This document shows, in pieces, positions 50,881 to 63,264 of a DNA stretch of 64,000 nt (its first letter is position 1; each line of letters starts with the position of its first letter). The translations under genes and the position numbers were made by a program. The DNA lies in NCBI RefSeq assembly GCF_035594125.1, contig NC_087173.1, positions 20,337,723 to 20,401,722 of the forward strand, written 5' to 3'. The notes under the pieces are model-generated. The model ran no database searches and was not told the DNA's origin. It was given only the letters and a program-made list of their open reading frames with translations. The DNA is from Scylla paramamosain (taxonomy: Eukaryota; Arthropoda; Malacostraca; Decapoda; Portunidae).

Positions 50881-53201
50881 AACACTCCTGTACAACACAA
50901 GATTCTGGCATGATGTTATTTAGTGCATGTTATCTAACATCAGCTGAGAACATGTTTTAACATTTTTCAAAACCTTAGAGTATGAAAATTAAAAATTATA
51001 AAATGGGGTGGCAACTGTCCTGCATAAAAATCATATATATCATTACAACACACATACACACACACGCCACACGCACACACACATACACACATCATCATCA
51101 AGAGAATTTCAAAGTCAGAGAGCAAAGGATAATGAATGAGCATGAGAAAATTATAATCAATGATCTTGGTATTAGTGATGTCACAAAAAATATATATAGC
51201 CTTTATATAACTAATAATAATACCAGGGAAAAAAAAAACGCCCTGAGCCAAACAGTTCTGTTAGGGGCCAGCTCATGTTCCCCCCTCCTAACTATTTGAA
51301 AGACAGAGAATGAAAGAAGCACAGGGAAGTAAGATAAGGATGATGCCTGACAGACACCAACTGGGAATCAGGAGTGCGGAAAAGTTACCAGATGAATGCA
51401 CAGAAAGTTACAAGAATGACGTTTGAGAAATGTAAGGAATGGATCAAGAAATGGGGATCTCAAACAATTTCTCAATCAAGTTTGATTTATGAGTTTAATT
51501 CTACTCTCTGATATTTTTACTACATGATGACCAAAATTCTTATATCTTTGTAGAAACACTCAGTCAAGAGCATCCTTGGGAGCAGAAAATGTTTACTGAA
51601 AACTACCACATACAAGTGAAAACTTCACATTTAGCATTATTGTAACCACAATAGTAAAACACTGACAAATTATATATTTTGCACCAAATTCAGCTGACAT
51701 TTCCTTTGGTCCTTCCCTTCAGCACACCCACAACCACTAATCTGTGCTTGCTCATGTTCTAACCTCACTTGATACTAGATAAATTTAATTACCATGGGTA
51801 ACATTGCCCTATAAAAAACTATCTTCTTGACAGTCATATCTCTTAAGTACTGACTGCAATTCTTTCCAAACAAACCTGGACAGTAATTTTTATTGCTCTA
51901 AAGAATCAATCCTACATATTACTTAGCTAACCCACAAATTGCTTCCCTCATCTGGTTAGGAGATTGCATGGATGGGATATGGTTTATTTGTTAGATTTAA
52001 TTTTGATGGAAATACTTCCTACTGGTGCATAACGCATGATGTAATCTTGTGATGGAGTATTAGGATGTTGTAGAAAAGAGTGCAAGTGAGTCAATTGAAA
52101 TAAATGAGTATTTAAAAAAAGCTGGTGTGTTACATAGAGTGAAGGAAGAAATAAGATTAAAACATAAAAATTAGACTTAAGAAAAATATAATGTAGATGA
52201 GGTTGTAAGACAATGAAAAGAAGAAAGAGGAGGAGGAGGAGGGATCAAAATCATCAAGCAACCACCCGATAAAGAACGAGAAAAAAAAAAAGAGGGATTA
52301 AAAGGTCAAAAATTTCACCAAACAACTACCTGAAGGACAACAAGCACAAGAACAAGAAGAAAATAACTAGAACAAGAACAAGAAGAAAACGAGGAGGAAG
52401 AGGAGGAGGAAGGGTCAAGAGGTCAAAGGCCTCACCTGCCCAGCACTGCCTGCGGTCACACGGTCACACACATTTCCCCCACCACTCCATCACCCGCATT
52501 GCCCATACAGATGCCCACACACGCCCGCCACTCGCCACTGCACCTCAGGATAAATCTTAAAGACAACTGTACCTTTAAACCTTCGGGGAACACAAGTTTA
52601 GTTAATTCACACCTGCCCATATTTAAAACATCACATGCAGGTACTAATGATAGAGTACAGTACTAAGCTACATTACAGTAGTCTGGAGTGTGAAATTACA
52701 TCCCAACACCTTCAAAAACGTTCTTAAATACACGGTGTTACACACTGACAACCACCAGCACCACCACTATAGCTTCTTCCTCTTCTTCTTGTGACCTTTT
52801 CCCCTTTGTATTCATTCAGTTTCCTTCTTTTTACTCCCTTTTCTCGTATTTCTCATTTCAAATAATTCGTGGATTTATTTACATGTATTATTTCACATGT
52901 ATTTTTCTTATTACCATGGTGTTTATTATTTTAGCTTCACGTTTTCATTTTTTTTTTTTTTTTTATGGCGCCAACAGTGTTTACAAATCGAGGCTTCGTC
53001 CGAATTCTTTCATTCGCCATTTACTAGATCATTTTCAGGCTCTTCTGCTCCAATTCTTCCCTCAGATTCAATAAAGTTGACAAATTTCTTTCGCCTCTTT
53101 TTCAGCTTGACTCATCGAAATCTTCCGGGAAGAAATAGGAAGTGATTTGGTTCCGGATTTGTGTCCATGTATAGTGTTCGAACAATTACTACATATCGCT
53201 C

Positions 53202-53205
<4 letters not shown>
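50881..53205. other. Gene-free spacer
   Basis: Short CA/CACACG tracts at 51050-51090, GAGGAGGA tracts at 52225-52245 and 52385-52415, and GCC-rich sequence near 52440-52540. Otherwise AT-rich without recognisable exons. Confidence 0.4.
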
Positions 53206-53207
<2 letters not shown>

Positions 53208-53272
<65 letters not shown>

Positions 53273-53273
53273 A

Positions 53274-53347
<74 letters not shown>

Positions 53348-53535
53348 TTAATGCATTAGTCGTGAAATTTTTTTAATTAAACCTCCATTAAAATGTACAT
53401 TTTACCAACAAAAAATAAATAAATAAATAAATAAACAATACTCTTTCAGGCACCTTAAAGTAAGCCACATATCAAAGCTGAGAAAAAAAAAAAAAGCATT
53501 GCTATACCTCTAGAGAAAAAAAGAATTTAGAAGAC

Positions 53536-53613
<78 letters not shown>

Positions 53614-53693
53614 AAAACAAGACACCTGAGTGAAAAAGACATAGGAAAGCTAATGCAAAAGTTTCATCTCCCTACATTAATCATAAACCAGAA

Positions 53694-53764
<71 letters not shown>
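53208..53764. repeat. Cluster of (CT)n, (AAT)n, (AAAT)n, (GA)n and (CT)n arrays
   Basis: CT at 53209-53268, AAT at 53276-53346, AAAT at 53408-53434, GA at 53539-53612 and CT at 53697-53764. The GA and CT tracts are complementary and 85 bp apart. The cluster starts within 45 bp of the COQ9 poly(A) signal. Confidence 0.95.
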
Positions 53765-53768
<4 letters not shown>

Positions 53769-53804
53769 TCAAGTATATAAGTCAACGTTCAGAAAAGAAA
53801 TAAT

Positions 53805-53810
53805 TTTATT
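53805..53810 (-). terminator. Polyadenylation signal of COQ9
   Basis: AATAAA on the minus strand, 56 bp past the stop codon. Spacing is normal for a short 3' UTR. Confidence 0.6.
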
Positions 53811-53866
53811 GGTAATACTGTAATATTTACAATGAACAATGTGCATATTAGCTTATAAAGGGTTAC

Positions 53867-53908
53867 TTAGAAACGAGACTTTGAGTTCATCCCTGCCATG
53901 TTGAGAGC
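53867..53908 (-). CDS. COQ9: COQ9 last exon
   Basis: After acceptor CTTTCGTTCCAG it encodes [13 protein letters not shown] and a TAA stop. The matching donor is GTGAGT at 54249, phase 0. Confidence 0.85.
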   Translation of the reverse strand, partial: ALNMAGMNSKSRF

Positions 53909-56073
53909 CTGGAACGAAAGAAGGAAATGCTTCAGAACACCTGTCAAAATTAAGGAAATTGAAATATCAATCTTATTCCTAGATCCCTATTTGGGGTCAC
54001 CATTTCTAATGAGCATTTTCCACGTCTTCCATATCTTTAGACATTCTTTCATCTAATTGTTTGTCACATGTCCTTTTTCAATCAAATATTAAAGCAACTT
54101 TAAATTACTTTGCTGATTATATGGCAAACCTCTCTGCACACTACAGAGTGCATTTGCTAATGTTACAAATATCAAAACATGGATGATGACAATGATGATA
54201 ATGATGATGATGATGATGATGACAACAGCAAGTCTCAAGAGTAACTCACAGTCAGTATCCCAGCCTTCACCAGGTTTCCAGCACCTCCAAGGAAGCTGGC
54301 TCCTTCCTGCACACACTTGCCAACACTGTGCACATCTGAGAGTCGCCGGTTCATGAAGGCCCAGGTGTCCTGTGGTCCAAGGGAGATGAGGAATAAGGTA
54401 CACAACTGTCTACCAAGTTAGTGGTGATCTAGATGACAGTACAAATATGTGCAGTCACTTAAATATGGCATCACAGGCTTTACTCTGTCCCATACCTGGA
54501 AATCTTCAGACTTGTCCTGCAGCATGCACAGCTCTGTGCTCTTGTAGACGGCAGCCAGAATGCCTCTCTTGGTGTACCAGTTGAACTGAGGGAAATAAAA
54601 TGGGAGGTGCAAATTCTAATGAACACATTAATCTAGTGAATATTAATTTTTTCAAAGCTACTACTTGCAACTAAACATCCTATAATAATATACTAATGTG
54701 ATTGCATTAAAGGCAACATTTGTTATTTATGCATTTAGAGTGCTGACTCATAAGATATATGCAAAAAGCCAAAATTTACTCAGATGATGTATGTTACTCA
54801 AAGTGAAACACTGAGACAGACACTTACATCATAAGATCTGTCTCCAGCATGGTACCAAATAGTGTCCATCAGAGTGCCAATATTGTGCAGTGCTTTTGGC
54901 ATGTTGGAGGGAGAGGCATGGAGTGCCAAGGCCCAGTGCCAGGAATCATGGTACTCTATGTTCATCCTGAGTCGCTCTTCCACAGCAGCAGCAATGAATG
55001 TAGTTGTCCCTTTGCGGCTGAACCAAGAAAGCACTAAATGTTAGAATCAGAGTGCAGTGCATGGGCAGCATCTAGCTTTGCATCATGAAGGTCTAAATCC
55101 CTGTCCCTGCAACTGATCTGTCTAAATTAAACACTAGAGAAAGGTTACAGAACAATGAAAGGAATGTGTTAGGCTAAGTGATTATACATATACTGTATGT
55201 ACTAACTAGAGCTCAGACAATATGAGATGGCAGATTAGATCTCAGCTTATACATTAAGCACAACATTTTATTAGTAAAACTTAAGTATTAGTTTCTGGAA
55301 TTCACTCAAAGGCATCTTCCTGCCAACATCACTTATAAAAAAAAACAGCAGATTTAAAGCTACATATGTACACAAAATTCACTGTTACTATAAGACCTTA
55401 GAGATATATTCACTCACAGCTCCTGGTTTTCCTCAGCTGCTTTGATGGCTGCCTTAAGGGAGCCATCTAATTTACTGTTGCACTGTCCATAGAAGTAGTT
55501 GACTAGATCCACTCCACCTCCCGGGAACATGCCATGAACCATGCTGGAGTAGCCCAGGGTCTCTGCCCCTAGTGTGGGACAACAGCTTTTATTACACACA
55601 ACATTCATGAATATGTCCCATAGCTGAAAAGAACTGTCCAGTAAGTTCACTATCATTAGTTGTAATATGATGGATAAATCTTCAGAAAGCACCTAATATT
55701 TTTATCAAACAGTTATATTTCCATTCACTCTTATACTTGTTGCTTTCTTCCCTTAAAATCTGAACACTTTAAGATCAAATGGTTCTATAATACATGAACA
55801 CTTCCTTTCTTATAATCTGAATGCATTAGGGACACTTGGTTCCATAATATGAAAACCAAGTATAACACCTGCCTTGAGCAATGGCATCCTGGGACCAGCC
55901 ATGTGTGTGTACAAAAGGGAGAGAGGCTTGCAATATTTCCTCCTTCAGCTGTTGTTCTCCATCTGTCTCCAGGTCACTGCCTTCCTGGTCCAGTGAGGAA
56001 GATGTCTCGGGTCCTGACGTTCCCTCCTCTGCTATGCCATGTAGGGATGATGTCTGCAGGAGCCGGGCATATC
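53867..56073 (-). CDS. COQ9: Ubiquinone biosynthesis protein COQ9, six of seven or more exons
   Basis: Exons on the minus strand: 56073-55873, 55568-55418, 55017-54828, 54585-54496, 54369-54250 and 53908-53867, all in phase, giving 263 residues. Alignment with remembered animal COQ9 is clear: [97 protein letters not shown] and a C-terminal [15 protein letters not shown]9 is a mitochondrial TetR-fold lipid-binding protein that presents the coenzyme Q intermediate to COQ7. The start and mitochondrial presequence (about 50 residues) should lie in an upstream exon that I could not find between 56.1 and 57.8 kb. The first intron seen has a probable GC donor. Confidence 0.92.
54250..54369 (-). CDS. 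COQ9: COQ9 penultimate exon
   Basis: 40 codons starting [20 protein letters not shown] and ending AGILT before GTGAGT. Acceptor TTGGACCACAG. The sequence corresponds to the DTWRF...TLKNLTG region of human COQ9. Confidence 0.9.
54496..54585 (-). CDS. COQ9: COQ9 exon with FNWYTKR motif
   Basis: Exactly 30 codons between acceptor TTTCCCTCAG and donor GTATGG, phase 0 on both sides. It carries the most conserved stretch of the protein. Confidence 0.92.
54828..55017 (-). CDS. COQ9: COQ9 exon with [10 protein letters not shown] motif
   Basis: Acceptor CTTGGTTCAG, donor GTAAGTG. Its first base completes a Leu codon from the preceding exon. It encodes [20 protein letters not shown] and the [16 protein letters not shown] segment. 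Confidence 0.92.
55418..55568 (-). CDS. COQ9: COQ9 exon with AETLGYSS motif
   Basis: Acceptor CACACTAG, donor GTGAGTG. It encodes [30 protein letters not shown] and [13 protein letters not shown]. The frame demands one base from the preceding exon, which points to a GC donor there. Confidence 0.88.
55873..56073 (-). CDS. COQ9: COQ9 exon with [10 protein letters not shown] motif
   Basis: Acceptor TTGCCTCCCAG before GATATGCC. It encodes [13 protein letters not shown], an acidic linker and [20 protein letters not shown]. It ends CAAG before GCAGGT. The nearby GT at 55868 would break the frame into the next exon. Confidence 0.85.
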
Positions 56074-56919
56074 CTGGGAGGCAAAGTGAACTGCTAAGAA
56101 ACACTACACACAGGACAATCAATGAATATTCCCAGCAACACACTTACTTATACCTATCAACTTTTTTTCCTGCTTCTCCTCACTCCAAACTTTTAAAAAC
56201 TTGCTCTTATATTACAGTGAACAGCTTAGGAAAAATGAGGTCACCTTGTCAACACTTTTTCTTTATCAGCATTGCAGTGTTTTATGTAGCTTTGTAGAGG
56301 CAGTGTTTTCTTCATAGACATCTTAAATAAGGATCTCAGACACACAATTAAATACTGGTAACTATGACAGCGTTCATGCAGATATCCCTGACTACTTTCT
56401 CATATCACCAGTCCAATACATTTGTGCAAGGTTTTTGTTACTACACAAAAATTATGTCAATCTATTAGAAACTTTACCAAGAAAACCAAAGCCAGTAAGG
56501 TGAAATCATATTCCTAATTGCAATGGCACAAATGGGTAAGGAAATACTGATATGTAGAAAACCATTACTGGCAATGTTCAGTGTTATGGCTCACACTTTT
56601 ACTGACAGGGCTTCTTCACTGTCTCCACTCATTGCAACAAACATTTAAGTAACCAAAGTTATAGAAACACAAACTCACTTTAGCATCCTAACCCTATATG
56701 CTTTAAATTTTTATCTGTGAGTAAATTTTTGTCACAGTCCTTCCTGTTCAGTCATAATATCAATATACAACAAGCATTCATGTTGTGTGAAGAAACAGAT
56801 GTGTATAGAAATAATAATAGTTTATTGATGAATAAATATAAAAAATCATACAAATTTCATGTGTGCACACATAAATGTACATGTTCACTTTAACAGCAAT
56901 GTACAATGTAACCAAGCAT

Positions 56920-57092
<173 letters not shown>

Positions 57093-57589
57093 AATATTAG
57101 AATGACCAGAGAGCACAAAACTAAAATAAAAAATACACTTGAGATGGCAAAGAAACACAAATGAGAAATGGTACAAGAAAGAAATCAAGCACCTCAGGTC
57201 CAAGCACTGGAATGAGTCACTTGATAATGCCTATAGTGGGAGCAGAGTGGAGAATGAGAACAATAAATACTATGTGAAGGTTTGGTGTATCAAGGTGAGG
57301 GTAAGAATGCATACTACAACTGAATGGATTATGTATGCACATACTTCTTGCACCCAGTCACTTTGTGCACACAACACTGTCTTTAACTGCTGTCTTTTCT
57401 TCCCAATATCAACTAGGTAACAGTATTTAAGCAATCTAGCAATCCTGCACCTCAATGGTCACAGTGTGGTCACTACTGCCTAGGGTAACTGAGAATATTC
57501 CCTAACATCTAATCCAAAGAATCTTTTTATTTTATTTGCATTCTCATGTTCTCTCACAGAGCCTATTTTTCAAAGGTTAGATATTAATC

Positions 57590-57722
57590 AGATTCTAATG
57601 ATGCTTTTGATGCAGAATCCTTGTTAGAGTCATGAAAACACCCTTGGAAACTCTGAGAAATCCTGTTCAGAGCCTGTTACAAATAGCTGAAATAAGACAC
57701 CAAAACGTTTAAGAATAGCTAC
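57590..57722. mobile_element. Fragment of the long MITE-like family
   Basis: CAGAATCCTTGTTAGAGTCA, TGAAAACACCC and AAAACGTTTAAGAATAGC follow the order of the right half of the 22.2-23.1 kb element. Truncated on the left. Confidence 0.5.
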
Positions 57723-57771
57723 AGACCTTAATGACACTCATTGCCATTTCACTATAAACAGATTTTTTTTT

Positions 57772-57777
57772 TTTATT
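57772..57777 (-). terminator. Candidate polyadenylation signal of glomulin
   Basis: AATAAA (minus strand) inside an A-rich run about 47 bp after the stop codon. Confidence 0.5.
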
Positions 57778-57823
57778 ATTAAACAAAATCACAAAATTAA
57801 GAAGAGGCTAGCCTGCTAAGCAA

Positions 57824-59635
57824 TTAGATGTTCTTTTCAATGGCTTGCACAGCTCTAACCAGCACACATTGCATCATGTCTAGGGAGCATATAGCAGTCT
57901 CCACAACCTTCCTCTCTTGGTCCTGCGGCAGATTGGGTAACATTTGTCCACCCACACACACACTCAGCTTGTCCTCCTTTTTACTTGGAGTTTCACTTAG
58001 CTCTTTCAATTTCAGTTCATAATGCCCTTTGGTGAGATCCAAGCCTGTCTGAAGTTGGGTCAAATACCCTTCCTTCAGACTACGAGAAATACCAGCTACT
58101 CCTGTTTTGTTTTCCTTGTCTCTGATGAACAGGAATATTAGCAGATTGAGGGCAGCCATGATACAGTCACTCCACTCCAGAAGGTCAGTCTGTTCTGCTT
58201 CAGGCAAGACACAAGCTGCCTTCACAAGTTCCAATAAATTTCTGCCACTAAAATTTAGATCTAGATTCTCTTTGCCCAGATTTAAGGCAACATTTTCCTT
58301 GAGTTCATGGATCACTAGTCCCAACACACCAGCATGTTTGACAGAGAGAAGCAAAGCCTGAATTAACTTTCTTCTTCCATGGGAGTCAAACTTGTCCATG
58401 TGGGTACGGAAAACGTCAAGTGCCTGTGTCCTCAGTTCTTTGTTGTCACAAAAGGTCATCACCCTCACCAGCAGCTGAGGGAAGGAGGAGTGTGCTGATG
58501 CTTCCAAGGAGTCACTAGGGAGGGAGTGCCTTGCCAACTTATTTAGGAGTGCACCAGACAGAGTCAGGCCCTTATGAATAGGGATGTGTTCCTTCTCCTG
58601 CAGCAGTCCACTAAGCAAAGGCAAGCAGGCCAGGAACACATACTGGTGAGAGTAGACTTGTGGCACCCACTCTGCAGCCATGTCCTGCCCCACCACACAG
58701 TAGAAGAAGCAAGCCAGGGACAGTTGTGACACCTCATCTTTCTTTCCTTCTTTGTCATCTTCAGCATCACTGGCTTCGAGTGTTGCTGGGTCTTGCTCCT
58801 CACTTTCATTTGTCTCAGAGGCCAGAACAGTTTTGGAAGACTTCCAAGAGATGCTGCCAAGTAGCTTGAACACATTGAACAGCAGCTGGCCAACCATGGA
58901 AGCCAAGCGGCCACATGACATGTATAAGGCATTGCAGGTGTCCCCTTTGTTCTCATCAAACACATCTAAGTATGTAAGAGGTTTGTGAAACAGCTGAAGC
59001 AGGAACAGAGCAAGATACTCCCTTGAGTTCTTTCCACCTCCCCATCCAAGCTTTCCACTCACCACCCTTGTGAAGATTCCCTCATAAAAGTGGGTGAGGT
59101 GTTGAAGAATGTCACTTGCTTCCCTCACAAGAGGATCCAAGTCCAGGAGGTGCCTCTCCTTACCCTCCAGGTTAAGGCCTTGTGGGGTTTCCATGATGGC
59201 TACATGGGAATACAGGGTATTGAACACCCAGGAGAAGGTCACTGCACGGGTGTTGGTGGGTGAGGCCTGGCGGAGCAGCACAGTCTGCAGAGGGGACAGC
59301 ATGACACGCACCTGAATAGCTGACCACTTCATTTCCAGCACTTCCAGAAGTACCAGCACAACTTCCTTGGGATTGGCCACCGAGGCAATGTGCAGCAGGA
59401 TGTCCTCTACACACTGCTCTCCCTCTGGGCCCACATCCTCCTGCAGCAGTTTAGCTACAACAGGAACCAACTCCAGACTATTATTCCTGAGGTTTACTTC
59501 ATTCTCTTTGGCCTTGATTGTCTGTACTGCATTCTCATAATTACCAGACAGCAGTTCTTGCCATACTACTTCCCCAAGGTCCCTCTTGTCAGCCACTGAG
59601 GTCAGCAGGTCTTGTGTGCCATTCTCCACCTCCAT
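57824..59635 (-). CDS. GLMN: Glomulin homolog (SCF regulator), single coding exon
   Basis: 603 aa from ATG at 59635 (MEVENGTQDLL); the frame extends 11 codons further only through a non-ATG triplet. Length matches human glomulin (594 aa). Recognisable alignments: NPKEVVLVLLEVLE, VRVMLSPLQTVLLRQ, PQLLVRVMTFCDNKELRTQA, MDKFDSHGRRKLIQALLLS, LPEAEQTDLLEWSDCIMAAL, NLLIFLFIRDKEN, KGHYELKLKEL and PNLPQDQERKVVETA. Glomulin is a HEAT-like protein; in mammals its C-terminal part caps the RING of RBX1 and inhibits cullin-RING ligases. An acidic insert (ESEEQDPATLEASDAEDDKE) marks the middle. It sits on the same strand upstream of COQ9. A possible 5' UTR acceptor (GTTGCTTTCAG) precedes 59737. Confidence 0.93.
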   Translation of the reverse strand: MEVENGTQDLLTSVADKRDLGEVVWQELLSGNYENAVQTIKAKENEVNLRNNSLELVPVVAKLLQEDVGPEGEQCVEDILLHIASVANPKEVVLVLLEVLEMKWSAIQVRVMLSPLQTVLLRQASPTNTRAVTFSWVFNTLYSHVAIMETPQGLNLEGKERHLLDLDPLVREASDILQHLTHFYEGIFTRVVSGKLGWGGGKNSREYLALFLLQLFHKPLTYLDVFDENKGDTCNALYMSCGRLASMVGQLLFNVFKLLGSISWKSSKTVLASETNESEEQDPATLEASDAEDDKEGKKDEVSQLSLACFFYCVVGQDMAAEWVPQVYSHQYVFLACLPLLSGLLQEKEHIPIHKGLTLSGALLNKLARHSLPSDSLEASAHSSFPQLLVRVMTFCDNKELRTQALDVFRTHMDKFDSHGRRKLIQALLLSVKHAGVLGLVIHELKENVALNLGKENLDLNFSGRNLLELVKAACVLPEAEQTDLLEWSDCIMAALNLLIFLFIRDKENKTGVAGISRSLKEGYLTQLQTGLDLTKGHYELKLKELSETPSKKEDKLSVCVGGQMLPNLPQDQERKVVETAICSLDMMQCVLVRAVQAIEKNI

Positions 59636-60455
59636 GTTCTCTCTACACAATACAGTTAGCTTGTACAATAATGGGGTACTGCACTAGGCTGTCTTGGTTG
59701 TTCACCTCCCTTGTATTGCTGTCAGTCCTGCCTTGGCCTGAAAGCAACCAGGAAACACTACTTTCAGTCAACAGCTGCTTTCCTTATGCAGCCCTGAAGT
59801 CTATGAAGCACAACACAATAGATCTAAATGCTCAAATGATAACATAATAACACCTTCAAGTTATTTATATGCATGTTCTTAAGGATAATAATAAACATTT
59901 GATGATCATGTACAACACAAGTGATATATCAACATGTCTGTATTTTTTTACCTCACATCACAACACAGACATGTCAAGTTAAAAAAAACACAACCACAGC
60001 TGGGTCAGTGATGCACAAATGATAAAAGCTTTTCTATCAAATGGTCAATAAAATCCTCATGATTGATATTACTTATTACTAATCCATATGGTAAAAGTTC
60101 ATGAATCCATGACAATCTATAGCAAATAACAACAATACCATATCTTGTTTTTTCAAGCTTCCATAATCTGAACTTTTACTAACATGGCCATACCTTTTAG
60201 TTCTCAATCAAACACTAGTAACAACAGCTGAATGAGTCAGTAAGTGGCCTGAATAAGGCAAGATTTGAGTGAGCCTGTCACAAGGTAAGGATTGCACAGA
60301 CTTTCTATAGGATACCACTACTAGCATCCTGTCACACCACTGTTGTAATGTGACAGAGGAACGTTTTATCAAGGACTCTGTGACACCACTTCCACCAGAC
60401 TCCTTTGCAGCAGTAACCATTGAGTCAGTCCAAGAGCACAATGGCCAAGCTTCAA
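59636..60455. other. Upstream region of glomulin
   Basis: The acceptor-like tract at 59738-59748 (minus strand) suggests a spliced 5' UTR. The rest is AT-rich without repeats or exons that I can support. COQ9 exon 1 could be here if glomulin is nested, but no candidate stands out. Confidence 0.4.
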
Positions 60456-60459
60456 ATTA

Positions 60460-60790
60460 GCTTTTTTTTTACATGAGGGTGACTGGCCAAGGGAAACAAA
60501 AAAAAGGAGGAAAAGGAAACACTTTGGTGCTAATCCCAAAAGATATGTCAAAAGAATCATCAAAAACTGAAGAATAAGTGTCTTGAAACCTCCCTCTTGA
60601 AAGAGTTCAAGTCATAGAAAGGAGGAAATATAGAAGTAGGCAGGGAGTTCCATTGTTTACCAGAGAAAGGGATGAATGATTGAGAATGCTGGTTAACTCT
60701 TGCATTAGAAAGGTGGACAGAATAGGAAGTCTTGTGCAGCAAGGCCATGCTACTGCTAATGCCTTTCAATGAGTCTTTCACTCCTGCAGT
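60460..60790 (-). mobile_element. LINE 3' fragment, copy g
   Basis: The minus strand encodes the C-terminal end of the LINE protein (SYSVHLSNARVNQHSQSFIP, FSGKQWNSLPTSIFPPFYDL, NSFKREVSRHL) followed by the common 3' tail and an A run at 60461-60471. The coding end is intact, so this copy preserves the terminal reading frame that is shifted in the 34.6-kb copy. Confidence 0.8.
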
Positions 60791-60829
60791 GCTCACCTCA
60801 ATTAGTCATTGTAATGTTGTTGCTGTCAC

Positions 60830-62101
60830 TGACTGTTTTTATTTGTCCCTTCCCTTAGCCTTATTCTGGTCTTCTAGCCAGGCTCTTTGCAACGAGGCTG
60901 TCTATAAAGCAATGTGCAGGGACAAATTTGACAGCATTATGAGGTGTCTATATTTCAAAGATAAAACTAACCTAGATATAGAGGGCAAGTATTCAAAACT
61001 AAGGCTCCTTATACAGCACCTAAAGAAGAGGCCTTTAGACCATTTCATTCCTACACAGGCAATTTCTCATGATGAGGCTATGATTCGTTTTGGCAAACAC
61101 AGCTGTAAGCAATCTATGTATAATAAACCCATACAGTTTAGATATAAAATCTGGCATCACAACACAGTTCCAGGTTATCTTGTTGCATCTTAATCATACC
61201 AGGAAGAGTCAGAGGTAACTTTGAAATTCATGATGTTTGGAAAAACCAGCAGCAACAGTTACAGAACTGATTGGTGAATACCACACAGAAAAGGATTCTG
61301 CCATAGTTTCTATTTTGACAATTGTTTTTACAACAATACCACTGCTGATAAAATTAAAAAAAGAAATGATACAATGGGACTGGGCCTATCAAATCCAACA
61401 ATGTAGGAAAAGACTGTCCTCCAATGCAATCAAAAGCAATGAAGAAAAAAGAGAGAGGTTACTTTATGACTGCATCAGTATCAGACTGGAAAAAATAAAA
61501 AAAATGTTATTGAGGTGGAAGGATAATGCAGTTGTAACTGTAGCCTCTTCTCTCTGTGGTAATGAACCAACTGGTTCTGTGGACTGATGGAGTAGAGTTG
61601 ACAAAAGGAAAATATGCCAGTATTCTGTATGTAATTGAAATGTACAATAAAGATATGGATAGAATGATTCAAAACATAAATGAATATAGAATCTCAGTAA
61701 GAAACAAGAAATGGTGGTGGTCTTTGTTCATGTGTATGTTTGGCATTGCAGTGTATAGTGTGCAGCAACTGTCAAAACCACAAGGCAGTGCACTAACACA
61801 CCTGCAGTTTTGTTGGGAAATTGCAGTTTGTTATCTAAAGCAGTTTGGAATTTCACCAAAAAGAAAAAGGAAGAAAATCAAGCAGTGACTATTCCAGGGC
61901 AAGATTTTATAAGATATGGACAATTTAAGGCATCCTGTTAAGCCTGAAAAAGATTAAAAAAAAAAAAAAAAAAAGTGTGTAAATAATGATTATACCCCAA
62001 CTGGGTCAACTCAGTGTTCAAAGTGTAATGTCAGATTGTGTGTCAAGTGTTTCAAACCTTACCATACAAATTCAGAAAAAAATTTTCATTTGAAGGATTG
62101 A
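60830..62101 (+). pseudogene. Decayed piggyBac-like transposase
   Basis: Pieces in several frames follow piggyBac/PGBD order: FWSSSQALCNEAV; MCRDKFDSIMRCLYFKDKTN; YSKLRLLIQHL; FIPTQAISHDEAMIRFGKHS with CKQSMYNKPIQFRYKIW; an FDNCF remnant near 61320; RWKDNAVVTVASSLCGNEPT; VIEMYNKDMDRM with NINEYRISVRNKKWWWSLF; and a C-terminal Cys-rich finger CSKCNVRLCVKCFKPYH at 62014-62065. Several stops and frame changes (for example near 61190, 61400 and 61587) rule out activity. The N-terminal region is lost where it abuts the LINE fragment. No TTAA-flanked inverted repeats were found. Confidence 0.87.
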
Positions 62102-62742
<641 letters not shown>

Positions 62743-62746
<4 letters not shown>

Positions 62747-63164
62747 TAATTTTTGAGCTATATTATGCCTTTCAATTTTGTTTGTGTATATAGGACTTGT
62801 CACTAACAGTAACAAAGAATATTTTGACAAGTCAGGAGTGAATATGTTCATGTACGCACCTATCTTTTAGGGTCAGAGTTATTATAGACTGAATACTTCT
62901 GAAGGAACTGAGATAGATATGGGGTTTACTTTGTTTTTTCAATGCCTATGTTAACATGCATATAATATCAAAGCAATAGGATGAAATTGAAAGCCACGGT
63001 ATTGGAGAGGGATAAGGATTTTTGGTTAAAAATGTTGCGGAGTTGGCTACACTACATCAACACAGAAAGGTAAGTTACTTTCCCCTTGGAAATTACTTCT
63101 AAAATCTTCAATCAGTAAGGCATAGTGTCTTTCAGGGGGTGTCCAGGAGGGACGAGGGCACCCC
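62743..63164. other. Gene-free spacer
   Basis: AT-rich, without repeats or coding frames recognised. AAGGTAAGTTAC near 63069 resembles a donor but has no exon context. Confidence 0.3.
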
Positions 63165-63177
63165 CCAGTGAGGTCTG

Positions 63178-63206
63178 GTTACGTTGGGTTAAGTTAGGTT
63201 AGGCAA
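63178..63206. repeat. TTAGG-like pentamers (G-rich on plus strand)
   Basis: GGTTACGTTGGGTTAAGTTA followed by GGTTAGG: an imperfect run with two exact TTAGG units. Confidence 0.5.
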
Positions 63207-63264
63207 GAAATTTTGGTAAATTTGTAGTTTAAGCCAATGTCCCCAATCTCTACCCACGGGCCAC

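Noticed and set aside
55826..56143. 105-codon frame with a hydrophobic N-terminus as a complete COQ9 start
   Set aside because: The hydrophobic part lies upstream of a clear acceptor (TTGCCTCCCAG) and does not look like a mitochondrial presequence, so it is read-through of intron.
57270..57455. Minus-strand frame starting MRCRIARLLKYCY as COQ9 exon 1
   Set aside because: It is somewhat basic, but the only plausible donor is in phase 0 while COQ9 needs phase 1, and it does not resemble a presequence otherwise.
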